The position numbers and the translations under genes are program-made. Shown in pieces: positions 1-6,296 of a stretch of DNA of 6,343 nucleotides; the stretch's first letter is position 1; every line of letters begins with the position of its first letter. The notes under the pieces are model-generated. The model saw only the letters and a program-made list of their open reading frames with translations, ran no database searches and had not been told where the DNA came from. Source of the stretch: Calditrichaceae bacterium (GTDB lineage Bacteria > Calditrichota > Calditrichia > Calditrichales > Calditrichaceae); NCBI GenBank assembly GCA_030592985.1, contig JAUVIB010000196.1, forward strand, positions 1 to 6,343, given 5' to 3'.

Positions 1-386
1 AAATAAGCAAATGAGGCGCCGATAATAAAACTGAGTGTAGCAAAAAATATAACAGGGATGGCATATTTGCGTTCTTTTTCCAGAAGCCCGGGAGCCAGGA
101 AAGCCCACATTTGATAGAAAATATAGGGTAAACTAATGATAGCGCCGGATAGAATGGAAAGTTCTAATTTTATCATAAACATTGTTTGAACTTTCAATAC
201 CTGAATATTCATTTTATCCTGCAAATTTCTTGTGGGATAAAGAAGTATATCCAATAAATAATCAGAAAAGGAAAAAGCAATAACTGAGAGAACTAAGACA
301 CTGGCAGCTATTTTGATTAAGCGCCAGCGCAGCTCTTCCAGGTGGTCAAGGAAGGGCATCTCTACACCAAGAAATGAAGATTTCAT
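1..386 (-). CDS. tatC: TatC, Sec-independent (twin-arginine) protein translocase subunit, N-terminal 128 residues
   Basis: TatC is the polytopic inner-membrane subunit of the twin-arginine translocase; it recognises the RR signal peptide of folded export substrates. The visible part opens with the family signature PFLDHLEELRWRL (residues 11-23), where E18 and R20 align with the conserved E. coli E15 and R17 of the signal-peptide site. Hydrophobic segments lie at about 24-41, 72-95 and 109 to the edge. The loop FLAPGLLEKERKYAIP (96-111) is the other hallmark, with E105 matching E. coli E103. The gene runs off the left edge, so roughly the last half of a usual 230-270 residue protein is missing. 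The ATG at 386 is preferred; an in-frame ATG at 395 would add three residues, and neither has a strong Shine-Dalgarno sequence. No tatA/tatB is visible. The family call is firm; the exact start is not. Confidence 0.95.
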   Translation of the reverse strand, partial: MKSSFLGVEMPFLDHLEELRWRLIKIAASVLVLSVIAFSFSDYLLDILLYPTRNLQDKMNIQVLKVQTMFMIKLELSILSGAIISLPYIFYQMWAFLAPGLLEKERKYAIPVIFFATLSFIIGASFAY

Positions 387-418
387 TTTTCCCATAGGAA
401 TTTAACAACGCCTTTCAT
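383..418 (-). other. Possible 11-codon upstream ORF overlapping the tatC start
   Basis: An ATG at 418 opens the short frame MKGVVKFLWEK, whose TGA stop overlaps the tatC ATG at 386 in the classic ATGA arrangement. Such an overlap could couple translation, which would fit the lack of a good Shine-Dalgarno sequence for tatC. However, nothing resembling a ribosome binding site precedes this ATG; a run of nine T (minus strand) lies immediately upstream. It may be chance. Confidence 0.15.
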
Positions 419-448
419 TAAAAAAAAAGTAGATAGTAATTTAATAAG

Positions 449-477
449 CCTATATCATTCATATCATTAATAGTCAA
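449..477 (-). promoter_or_regulatory. Candidate sigma-70-like promoter for tatC
   Basis: On the minus strand TTGACT (472-477, 5 of 6 matches to the -35 consensus) is followed after exactly 17 bp by TATAGG (449-454, 4 of 6 to the -10 consensus). A start near 441-443 would give a leader of about 55 nt before tatC. The setting is very AT-rich, so chance matches are likely, and the -10 is mediocre; the position in a 158-nt gap after the last gene of the upstream unit supports it. Confidence 0.35.
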
Positions 478-488
478 CAATAGTTCAA

Positions 489-511
489 ATAACATCCAAT
501 AGAGATGTTAT
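489..511 (-). terminator. Weak hairpin downstream of glyA, possible terminator
   Basis: An 8-bp perfect inverted repeat (ATAACATC at 489-496 pairing with GATGTTAT at 504-511) encloses a 7-nt loop, about 33 nt beyond the glyA stop. It is AT-rich and followed on the minus strand only by a short TT rather than a real T tract, so intrinsic termination would be inefficient. It is the only clear inverted repeat noticed in the glyA-tatC gap and is better placed than expected by chance, but readthrough into tatC is quite possible. Confidence 0.3.
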
Positions 512-544
512 CCTGCGGTTGTTTACAATTAAAATTTTCATTTA

Positions 545-1831
545 TTAATAGAGTTGAAAACTTTTATTTAATTCACGAACACTCTGTCGGATATTTTCCT
601 GTTCGTTTTGACTTTCTATATTTTTTAGAATATGATCAATGTAACTTGCGATTTGATTCATTTCAATTTCTTTCATTCCCTTAGTCGTCAAAGCAGCTGT
701 TCCTAAGCGTATGCCGCTGGTTATAAACGGACTTCGTGTATCAAATGGAATCATATTTTTATTAACAGTGATTCCGGCTGCATGAAGTGCATTTTCTGCT
801 GCTTTACCGGTGATCTCTCGATTAGTTAGGTCAATCAGAAAAACATGATTATCTGTCCCACCGGAGACAATATTATATCCTTTTTCAATCAGGCTTTGCG
901 AAAGTGTTTTAGCATTAAGGATAATTTGTTTTGAATATTCTTTGAATTCTGGTCTTAGCGCTTCGGCGAATGCAACCGCTTTTGCAGCTATAATATGCAT
1001 TAACGGTCCTCCCTGTATGCCAGGCATAACTGTGCTGTCAAGAAGTTCAGACATCATTTTTGTACGTCCGCTTTTAGGGGCAACAACACCCATTTTGTTC
1101 TCTGTGTTCTTACCCACCATAATCATTCCGCCGCGTGGTCCGCGCAAAGTTTTGTGAGTAGTGGTTGTGACAACATCACAATATGGGATTGGGCTTGGAT
1201 GCTCGCCTGCAGCAATAAGACCTGCAGGATGTGCGACATCGGCAAATAGAATAGCGCCGGTCTCATCAGCAACATCTTTAAATTTTTCAAATTCATAATG
1301 GCGGGAGTAAGCGCTGGCTCCGACAACAATCATTTTTGGCTGATGTTCTTTAGCCAGTTTCGCAACCTGATCCATATCGATGCGGCCGCTATCTTTATCA
1401 ACACCATAGGCGATAAAATTATAAATTTTCCCGGAAAAATTAACAGGTGATCCATGTGTTAAGTGTCCACCATGCGCTAAATTCATTCCGAGCACGGTAT
1501 CGCCATGCTGCAGATATGTAAAATAAACAGCCATATTTGCTTGAGAACCTGAGTGAGGTTGAACATTAACATAGTCACATTTGAAAAGTTTTTTAGCCCG
1601 TTCTCTTGCTAAATTTTCGGCAATATCTACATACTCACAGCCACCATAATACCGTTTTCCGGGATATCCTTCAGCATATTTATTGGTTAATATAGAGCCA
1701 TTAGCCTCAAGCACTGCTTTGGATACGAAATTTTCGGAAGCGATTAATTCAAGAGTATTATTTTGCCGGTCAATTTCTTTTAGGATAGAATCATATATCT
1801 CTTTATCCTGTTTTTTTATTGCATCTAACAT
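545..1831 (-). CDS. glyA: Serine hydroxymethyltransferase (GlyA)
   Basis: This cytoplasmic PLP enzyme interconverts serine plus tetrahydrofolate with glycine plus 5,10-methylene-tetrahydrofolate, the main source of one-carbon units. The 428 residues are slightly above the usual ~415-420. Visible hallmarks are LIASENFVS (29-37), EGYPGKRYYGG (54-64), SGSQAN (94-99), the fold-type I segment FADVAHPAGLIAAG (196-209) with D198 and H201, and VTTTTHKTLRGPRGG (221-235), where K227 is the PLP lysine. An extra stretch of about 12 residues, compared with E. coli, lies around 241-262 before DSTVMPGIQGGP, as in FCB-type enzymes. The C-terminus has a short polar tail. The ATG at 1831 has a strong AGGAGA (1838-1843) 6 nt upstream that overlaps the rpiB stop. 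It is the last gene of the unit, 10 nt after rpiB. Confidence 0.98.
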   Translation of the reverse strand: MLDAIKKQDKEIYDSILKEIDRQNNTLELIASENFVSKAVLEANGSILTNKYAEGYPGKRYYGGCEYVDIAENLARERAKKLFKCDYVNVQPHSGSQANMAVYFTYLQHGDTVLGMNLAHGGHLTHGSPVNFSGKIYNFIAYGVDKDSGRIDMDQVAKLAKEHQPKMIVVGASAYSRHYEFEKFKDVADETGAILFADVAHPAGLIAAGEHPSPIPYCDVVTTTTHKTLRGPRGGMIMVGKNTENKMGVVAPKSGRTKMMSELLDSTVMPGIQGGPLMHIIAAKAVAFAEALRPEFKEYSKQIILNAKTLSQSLIEKGYNIVSGGTDNHVFLIDLTNREITGKAAENALHAAGITVNKNMIPFDTRSPFITSGIRLGTAALTTKGMKEIEMNQIASYIDHILKNIESQNEQENIRQSVRELNKSFQLY

Positions 1832-1837
1832 AATATC

Positions 1838-1843
1838 TCTCCT
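1838..1843 (-). promoter_or_regulatory. glyA Shine-Dalgarno overlapping the rpiB stop codon
   Basis: AGGAGA sits 6 nt before the glyA ATG and shares its first two bases with the TAG stop of rpiB (1842-1844). Ribosomes terminating on rpiB would therefore sit on the glyA initiation region, consistent with coupled translation of the two enzymes. Confidence 0.75.
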
Positions 1844-2282
1844 ATAATCCGGTTAATTGTGATATTAACTTTAACCGTGTTACATGACGGCCTCCTTCGA
1901 AAGAAGTATTGAGCCATGTGTCAACAATACTAATGGCTTCTTCTTCGTTTATAATCCTTCCTCCAAGACATAGAATATTAGCGTCATTATGTAATCTGCT
2001 TAATTTCGCCTGTTCAACGGTATAAGCCTGAACAGCGCGTATCCCTTTGATTTTATTAGCTGTGATACACATCCCGATCCCTGTGCCGCAGATAAGGATT
2101 CCAAAATCATACCCTCCGCTAGCAACAGAGACGCTTACTTTGTACCCGTATTCCGGATAATTAACAGAATCCATTTTGAAGGTACCGATATCACTAAAAG
2201 GGATATCTCCTTTTGCCAAATGCCTTTTTATAGCTTCTTTTAACAGATAGCCTGCATGATCAGCGCCAATTGCAACTTTCAA
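1842..2282 (-). CDS. rpiB: Ribose-5-phosphate isomerase B (RpiB/LacAB family)
   Basis: RpiB interconverts ribose 5-phosphate and ribulose 5-phosphate in the non-oxidative pentose phosphate pathway; some relatives also act on allose 6-phosphate. The 146 residues match the normal family length. It begins MKVAIGADHAGY, with the D8-H9 active-site pair, and carries ICGTGIGMCITANK (64-77), where C65 corresponds to the catalytic cysteine of the E. coli-type enzymes. HNDANILCLGG (98-108) and the GGRHVTR phosphate-binding region (130-136) follow. The start is TTG at 2282: it fits the canonical RpiB N-terminus exactly and has AAGGGG (2291-2296) 8 nt upstream. It begins 12 nt after the TPR gene and ends 10 nt before glyA; the rpiB-glyA pairing is common in bacteria. 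LacA/LacB-type galactose 6-phosphate isomerase is less likely without a partner subunit. Confidence 0.96.
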   Translation of the reverse strand: MKVAIGADHAGYLLKEAIKRHLAKGDIPFSDIGTFKMDSVNYPEYGYKVSVSVASGGYDFGILICGTGIGMCITANKIKGIRAVQAYTVEQAKLSRLHNDANILCLGGRIINEEEAISIVDTWLNTSFEGGRHVTRLKLISQLTGL

Positions 2283-2290
2283 TGGTAAAA

Positions 2291-2296
2291 CCCCTT
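2291..2296 (-). promoter_or_regulatory. rpiB Shine-Dalgarno supporting a TTG start
   Basis: AAGGGG lies 8 nt before the TTG at 2280-2282 and decides that start; no ATG is close by. Its first two A residues belong to the TAA stop of the preceding TPR gene (2295-2297), so termination and re-initiation sites coincide. Confidence 0.7.
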
Positions 2297-3557
2297 ATTT
2301 TAACCAATCATAACAAGCGCTTTTAATTTTATCATTTTTATGCATAAACAAATCTTCTTTTGTAGGCAAAAAAGGTATTAAATACTTTTGTTTTTGTTTT
2401 GCACGTCCTTTATATGACGGGTCTTTTTGGGCTTTTATATATTCATTCAATGCTTTTTTGTAGACTAATTTATCTTCAAATTTTGACTTCCCGTTTCGTT
2501 TTTCCTGACAAAAGGAAACAGCGGTTTCATAAATTTCACCCATGGTAATATATGCCAATCCATAACCGGGTTTCGTTTTAAGCGCCTTGTTTATCCAGAA
2601 TTTTGCCGTAGAAAATTGATTTTTTGATGTATATCTTTGTGCGATAAAAACCATATCTTCCACATCATTTACGTCAATTCCCACTATGGCTTTTAGATCA
2701 TTAATGCAATTTTGAGTTTGATCTAAATTCTCATAGGCATTTGCTCTTAGTTTATAAGCTTTAATAGATGGTTTTTCTTTAATAACCTTGGTTAAAGGGC
2801 CCAATGCATCTTTATAGTTACCCGCCTGGACAGCGGCTTCGCCATATAATAATGCCATATTTATATCATCAGGATTTTTCTTATAAGCATTTTTATAGGC
2901 TTCAATACCTGCACCCTCGCCATGAAAATGATCTTTTATTTTAGCTAAAGTACTGGATTCTTCGGCGTCAGTCGGTTTCAACCGTACACAGCGTTCTTGT
3001 AAATTAATACATCTTTCATCATCCTGACTAAAATAAAGCTTCATAAGTGTTTTCAAATAACCGACATTTGTAGAATCATTTTCTACAAGTTTTTCGTAAT
3101 GCGGAATAGCACAGGTGGTTTTACCTAATTTTTCCTGCAAAAATCCGGCATAATAATGCAGTCTAATTAGAGTTGGGTATTTCTCTAATCCACGATAGCA
3201 GGCTATAAATGTACTGTCAATTTTTTTCTCGGTAAAATAGATTTCAGCAATTTTACCAATGGATAATCTTGCGCGTTTCCCTTCGCTTAATAAAAATACC
3301 TTCCATAAATAGGGCAGGGCATCCCTATATGATTTATTTTTATAATGTTCATGCCCGAAATTATAAAGCATTCTAACATCAGCAGTACTGTCTTCCATTG
3401 CCATCGCATCATAAGGAGTAGTTAGAGTGTCCGGTATACATTTAATACTAACGACATCTTCATCCTCTAATTCATCATCAAATTGAGCAAATGCATTGGT
3501 GTTGATCGTAAAAGCTACAATTAATACAATTCCCAGGTTTTTAAATAATCTGTTCAT
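2295..3557 (-). CDS. Secreted tetratricopeptide-repeat protein, FCB envelope type
   Basis: The 420-residue product has a clear signal peptide: a K/R-containing N-region, a hydrophobic core at 8-18, and a probable cut at AFA-Q (24/25). It is therefore expected in the periplasm or anchored at the outer membrane through partners. After a strongly acidic stretch (27-34) come helical repeats that read as TPRs: about 62-95, 97-128, 130-163, 165-197, 232-264, 265-297, 299-331 and 333-380. The C-terminus (about 341-420), with C350, FLPTKEDLF (396-404) and C415, resembles the tail of Bacteroidota secreted TPR proteins encoded beside outer-membrane barrels. It has eight cysteines, an even number, unusual for a TPR protein. 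AGGAGA (3563-3568) lies 5 nt before the ATG. It follows the barrel gene by 18 nt, so a scaffold role with that barrel is plausible but inferred. Its molecular function is unknown. Confidence 0.85.
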   Translation of the reverse strand: MNRLFKNLGIVLIVAFTINTNAFAQFDDELEDEDVVSIKCIPDTLTTPYDAMAMEDSTADVRMLYNFGHEHYKNKSYRDALPYLWKVFLLSEGKRARLSIGKIAEIYFTEKKIDSTFIACYRGLEKYPTLIRLHYYAGFLQEKLGKTTCAIPHYEKLVENDSTNVGYLKTLMKLYFSQDDERCINLQERCVRLKPTDAEESSTLAKIKDHFHGEGAGIEAYKNAYKKNPDDINMALLYGEAAVQAGNYKDALGPLTKVIKEKPSIKAYKLRANAYENLDQTQNCINDLKAIVGIDVNDVEDMVFIAQRYTSKNQFSTAKFWINKALKTKPGYGLAYITMGEIYETAVSFCQEKRNGKSKFEDKLVYKKALNEYIKAQKDPSYKGRAKQKQKYLIPFLPTKEDLFMHKNDKIKSACYDWLK

Positions 3558-3575
3558 GAGATTCTCCTATTCCGT

Positions 3576-4778
3576 TTATTCTTCAGGGTTATTAAACCAA
3601 ATTTCTCCAACAGTTATGGAAAAGCTTAATTTCAAAAAGGTCTCTTCATATTTATTTACAGAAATATCACCACGACGCCCAATTACCGTGGCGAATTCCA
3701 ATTTTGATCGTTCCCATATAAGTGGAAAAGACAATCCGAAAGATAGTCCATATTCCTCAATGCGGGCATTGTTACTTTTGTGCATCTTTTGATCATAAAA
3801 AAGCCCGCCTCTATATACAATTTTTCTATAATATTTATCAAATCTTTTACCACTGTTTTTACGCTCAAAACCCAAGCCTATTTTGTAATACGGTTTTTTA
3901 TTATTATCGGATGATCCGTCAACAAGAAATTCTTTCTCCCATTCCTGATAAATCAAATCTCCACCAATTATCCAGCGCTCGTTAAGAAAATATTGCATTC
4001 CAAAATTATATTCGGTCGGAATAGTTATGCTAATTGTCGATTCTTGATTAATCTCCTCCGAATTAGATATAGCATTTCTATTTATCGTAAGGTCTATTTT
4101 TGGACGCCACCCGAAACCAAGTGTCACATCCTTTATGGGTGTTGCATTGGCACTGATAGAAAAACTTTGTCCTGATGTATAGCTATTCATATCTATTAGC
4201 AAAGATGTTTGTATGGGTTCAATAAACTCCAGACGATAATCTTTCTTCATATTACCAAAATTATATTCATAGGCTAAACCGATTCCGAATTGCGGGATAA
4301 TCTGATAGGCAATATTTAAAAATGCTCTGCCCAATCCTCCGTGTATATATAAATATTCATCAATTTGCTGCCCATCAACCGTAATGGAATTTATAACATG
4401 TTGGTTGATTTGACTGGTCGGTTGAATACCGAGTCCAAATGCTAATTTATTTTTTATAATAGGAGCTGCCATTAAAATATTCTGAATATACCAATCATCC
4501 AGGATGTCATCTGTTTTTCCATTATAACTTGTAGTAAGATGATAATCAAGTCCAATTGAAAAAGTTGAATTTAAAATATTAGTCCACATTGAAAAATTTC
4601 TTGTATTGATATGAAATGAATCCGTCGAGGCTACTTCAAAAGAACGGCCCATTCCCGCGGTAGAGTATGGTACATAAAGATTCCCTAAGGTATTACATGA
4701 TAAACCGAATTTTGAGGAAGCCGCCTGTAATACGGTCATAATAGTAAATAAATAGATAATTATAATTTTTTTAGTCAT
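3576..4778 (-). CDS. Outer-membrane beta-barrel protein, FadL/OMPP1-like (FCB family)
   Basis: This 400-residue protein starts with a Sec signal peptide (K3-K4, hydrophobic 5-18, likely cut near QAA-S at 20/21). The rest is typical of an outer-membrane barrel: alternating aromatic/hydrophobic strands such as FSIGLDYHL (73-81), KLAFGLGIQP (111-120), FGIGLAYEYNFG (164-175), VTLGFGWRPKIDL (218-230), YGLSFGLSFPL (343-353), and a final strand ending in the aromatic motif GEIWF (391-395). The C-terminal part (about 297-395: Y-x-I-G-L-G-F-E, YRGGLFYD, GRRGD, FLKLSFSITVGEIWF) closely resembles barrels encoded beside secreted TPR proteins in Bacteroidota and relatives. FadL-type proteins pass hydrophobic substrates, but the usual N-terminal FadL plug motif was not recognised, so no substrate is proposed. 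The ATG at 4778 has only an A-rich leader and starts 12 nt after the lipoprotein stop, suggesting translational coupling. Confidence 0.85.
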   Translation of the reverse strand: MTKKIIIIYLFTIMTVLQAASSKFGLSCNTLGNLYVPYSTAGMGRSFEVASTDSFHINTRNFSMWTNILNSTFSIGLDYHLTTSYNGKTDDILDDWYIQNILMAAPIIKNKLAFGLGIQPTSQINQHVINSITVDGQQIDEYLYIHGGLGRAFLNIAYQIIPQFGIGLAYEYNFGNMKKDYRLEFIEPIQTSLLIDMNSYTSGQSFSISANATPIKDVTLGFGWRPKIDLTINRNAISNSEEINQESTISITIPTEYNFGMQYFLNERWIIGGDLIYQEWEKEFLVDGSSDNNKKPYYKIGLGFERKNSGKRFDKYYRKIVYRGGLFYDQKMHKSNNARIEEYGLSFGLSFPLIWERSKLEFATVIGRRGDISVNKYEETFLKLSFSITVGEIWFNNPEE

Positions 4779-4790
4779 TTTATTTCTTTC

Positions 4791-5978
4791 TTAGCAACCA
4801 AAGCCGTCAATTTTAAAGTATTTGATAATTAGTTTTTCTTTATGAGGCGCTGTTTTTATACCCATAACACGTTCAACGGAAATACTCTGATTTTCCAATA
4901 CATACTGTAGGAAAAACCATTTGTAATCTTTTTCTTTATTAATTATTTTCTGAATAATAAATTGACCAAAATTGATTTTATTACCGATATCAAGTTGGAG
5001 GAGATTCCCATCTTTTCCCATGATGATATTTTCTTTATAATTATAAACAAATCCTGAGTCAATGGTAAAGCTTGATAAATCATCCGTTGCTTCTGTAACA
5101 AGACGCAAATAAAATTCCGAAGTATGATTCGGATTGATTAATGTGTTAGTGCTATCTGTGTCTGCAAATAATTCTGCACTATAAATTAAAATTTTCTCGG
5201 GTAAGACAGAAAGATCAAATTTTATAAAGGTTTGCACCGGATTTCCGCTGGCAATGTATAGGTTTTGTTTGTTTTGAAAAAGACCGTTCTCATCCGGTGG
5301 GAAAATGGTAAGGTCATCTCCAATTATCAGTGTATCCCAAACCGCTGTACTGTCGGTTGATCTTTTAAAAATCAATTTTGGGGCATCGTTAGCACTGAAA
5401 GTGTTAAAAGAAGAAATTTCTTCAATTGATTCACCGCTTCCCGGATCAAGTGTAAAATAGAGTCCTGTTTGTGAAGAATCAGGTGTTGATTGCCACTCTT
5501 TAATCAGTTCACTATCTATGGGGATTTTATACTTGATTGAATCGCTTAAAGTAAAATCACCGGAAAATATTAGATCCCCGTTAGGTGTATAACTGCGCCA
5601 ATAATCATCTTTATTTGCATCAAGATCCCACGGATCTTCAACTTTGTAAGCATTTACAGTTATAGATAGCTCATTACTTCCGAAAACACCTTGGCCTGTT
5701 AATTCTATATGAGCTGAATCGAGGGAAATAGTATCTGCCGGCAGAAAAACAAAACGTATTAAAAAATTAGCCGAAAACCCATCATATTTCCCTACCGATA
5801 GTTTTGATGAATAGGAAGTACGAACCGGTGGAGAAACTATGAATGTATCTTGAATAGCAATTAATGTATCAATTACATATTCGCCTTTCATTATTAATTT
5901 ATCGTCAGGCGATGTTGGATCATCTGACGAACAAGAGACGATAAATAAAAGTATAAAGAATATAAAACCATTTTTCAT
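4791..5978 (-). CDS. Predicted lipoprotein with two DNRLRE-like modules
   Basis: The product has 395 residues from the ATG at 5978. That start is preferred over a TTG two codons upstream (5984) because AAAAGG (5985-5990) sits 6 nt before the ATG but touches the TTG. The N-terminus is a lipoprotein signal: K2, hydrophobic 5-14, lipobox I-V-S-C with lipidated C16, then the polar linker SSDDPTSPDD. Two related beta-rich units follow, about 58-207 and 213-388. Each has a strand motif like FLIRFVF or TFIKFDLS-x-LP, then S-A-H/E-I/L-x-L, a middle region ending in GLYF or WFFLQ, and a closing KLIFK or KLIIKYF strand. This pattern matches DNRLRE (disaggregatase-related/CBM96-type) domains of surface and adhesin-like proteins. 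The only other cysteine is the last residue, C395. First gene of the unit; binding to a glycan or to the adjacent barrel is only a guess. Confidence 0.75.
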   Translation of the reverse strand: MKNGFIFFILLFIVSCSSDDPTSPDDKLIMKGEYVIDTLIAIQDTFIVSPPVRTSYSSKLSVGKYDGFSANFLIRFVFLPADTISLDSAHIELTGQGVFGSNELSITVNAYKVEDPWDLDANKDDYWRSYTPNGDLIFSGDFTLSDSIKYKIPIDSELIKEWQSTPDSSQTGLYFTLDPGSGESIEEISSFNTFSANDAPKLIFKRSTDSTAVWDTLIIGDDLTIFPPDENGLFQNKQNLYIASGNPVQTFIKFDLSVLPEKILIYSAELFADTDSTNTLINPNHTSEFYLRLVTEATDDLSSFTIDSGFVYNYKENIIMGKDGNLLQLDIGNKINFGQFIIQKIINKEKDYKWFFLQYVLENQSISVERVMGIKTAPHKEKLIIKYFKIDGFGC

Positions 5979-5984
5979 ATACAA

Positions 5985-5990
5985 CCTTTT
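5985..5990 (-). promoter_or_regulatory. Shine-Dalgarno that decides the lipoprotein start
   Basis: AAAAGG ends 6 nt before the ATG at 5976-5978, an ideal distance, and directly abuts the alternative TTG at 5982-5984. This excludes the longer frame and gives an N-terminus of MKNG, normal for a lipoprotein signal peptide. Confidence 0.7.
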
Positions 5991-6003
5991 ATTAAAAATA
6001 AGT

Positions 6004-6032
6004 AATTTACGGATTTGTATATTTTATGTCAA
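6004..6032 (-). promoter_or_regulatory. Sigma-70-like promoter for the lipoprotein-barrel-tpr-rpiB-glyA unit
   Basis: On the minus strand a perfect -35 TTGACA (6027-6032) is separated by exactly 17 bp from a -10 TAAATT (6004-6009, 4 of 6 to TATAAT). Transcription would begin near 5996-5998, leaving a leader of about 20 nt that contains the Shine-Dalgarno of the lipoprotein gene. All five downstream genes are separated by 10-18 nt with no room for further promoters between them, so this probably drives the whole unit. It does not look like the TTG/TAnnTTTG promoter typical of Bacteroidetes. Confidence 0.65.
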
Positions 6033-6042
6033 TCTATATAAA

Positions 6043-6064
6043 ATTAAAGTGGGATTAAAGTGAG
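6043..6064. repeat. Tandem 11-bp direct repeat just upstream of the -35 element
   Basis: Two adjacent 11-mers, ATTAAAGTGGG (6043-6053) and ATTAAAGTGAG (6054-6064), differ at one base. The unit length is one helical turn, so both copies face the same side of the DNA, and the array ends 10 bp before the -35 hexamer. This geometry suits an activator or other regulator binding site (inference). In AT-rich DNA a two-copy repeat may also arise by chance or slippage. Confidence 0.45.
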
Positions 6065-6296
6065 ATGTTTTTCTCCAATAAAAAGGAGTAGCAGTGTTTT
6101 GAGGCATATTTGTTTAAAATTACTTTCATGATTAGGTAACCAATAATTGTATTTATTATAAAACAACGCAAATAATGATAAATTGTTTCATTAAAGAAAA
6201 AAAGGATAGGGATAAGCAGTGACTTTCTTGGACCGCTTAAATAACAATTCTACCTGCAGATTAGTCCTTTTATAGCAGATTTTTTACATTAAATAT
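6065..6296. other. Intergenic sequence with no recognisable feature
   Basis: AT-rich stretch with stops in all frames. Only tiny frames (under about 30 codons, none with both a convincing ribosome binding site and protein-like sequence) were found. A 4-bp hairpin at 6073-6088 and a repeated GCAGATT at 6257-6283 are too weak to call. No terminator with a T tract was found for the gene that seems to end at 6297. Confidence 0.5.

Noticed and set aside
3496..3985. Longer plus-strand open frames across the barrel and TPR genes (60-98 codons)
   Set aside because: They lie wholly antisense to well-supported genes, lack ribosome binding sites and have sequence that reads as a shadow of the true frames.
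4689..4703. GLSC near residue 28 of the barrel protein as a lipobox
   Set aside because: It has G at -3 and lies beyond a complete signal peptide with an alanine cleavage site; the hydrophobic core is too far upstream.
5979..5984. TTG start for the lipoprotein adding two residues (reading MYMKNG)
   Set aside because: The TTG abuts the Shine-Dalgarno AAAAGG with no spacing, whereas the ATG at 5978 is 6 nt away and gives a normal lipoprotein N-terminus.
6073..6088. Hairpin CTCC-N8-GGAG upstream of the promoter as a terminator
   Set aside because: Only 4 bp of stem and no T tract on either strand after it.
6055..6129. Minus-strand 24-codon frame starting MKVILNKYASK as a small protein gene
   Set aside because: No Shine-Dalgarno, and it runs into the tandem repeat next to the main promoter; composition is what AT-rich spacer gives by chance.
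6219..6275. Plus-strand 18-codon GTG frame preceded by AGGATAGGG
   Set aside because: Purine-rich leader is suggestive, but the frame is very short, starts with GTG and has no protein-like pattern.
6257..6283. Repeated GCAGATT with a following T run as a plus-strand terminator
   Set aside because: Mainly a direct repeat with only a 4-bp possible stem, and no plus-strand gene is present to terminate.
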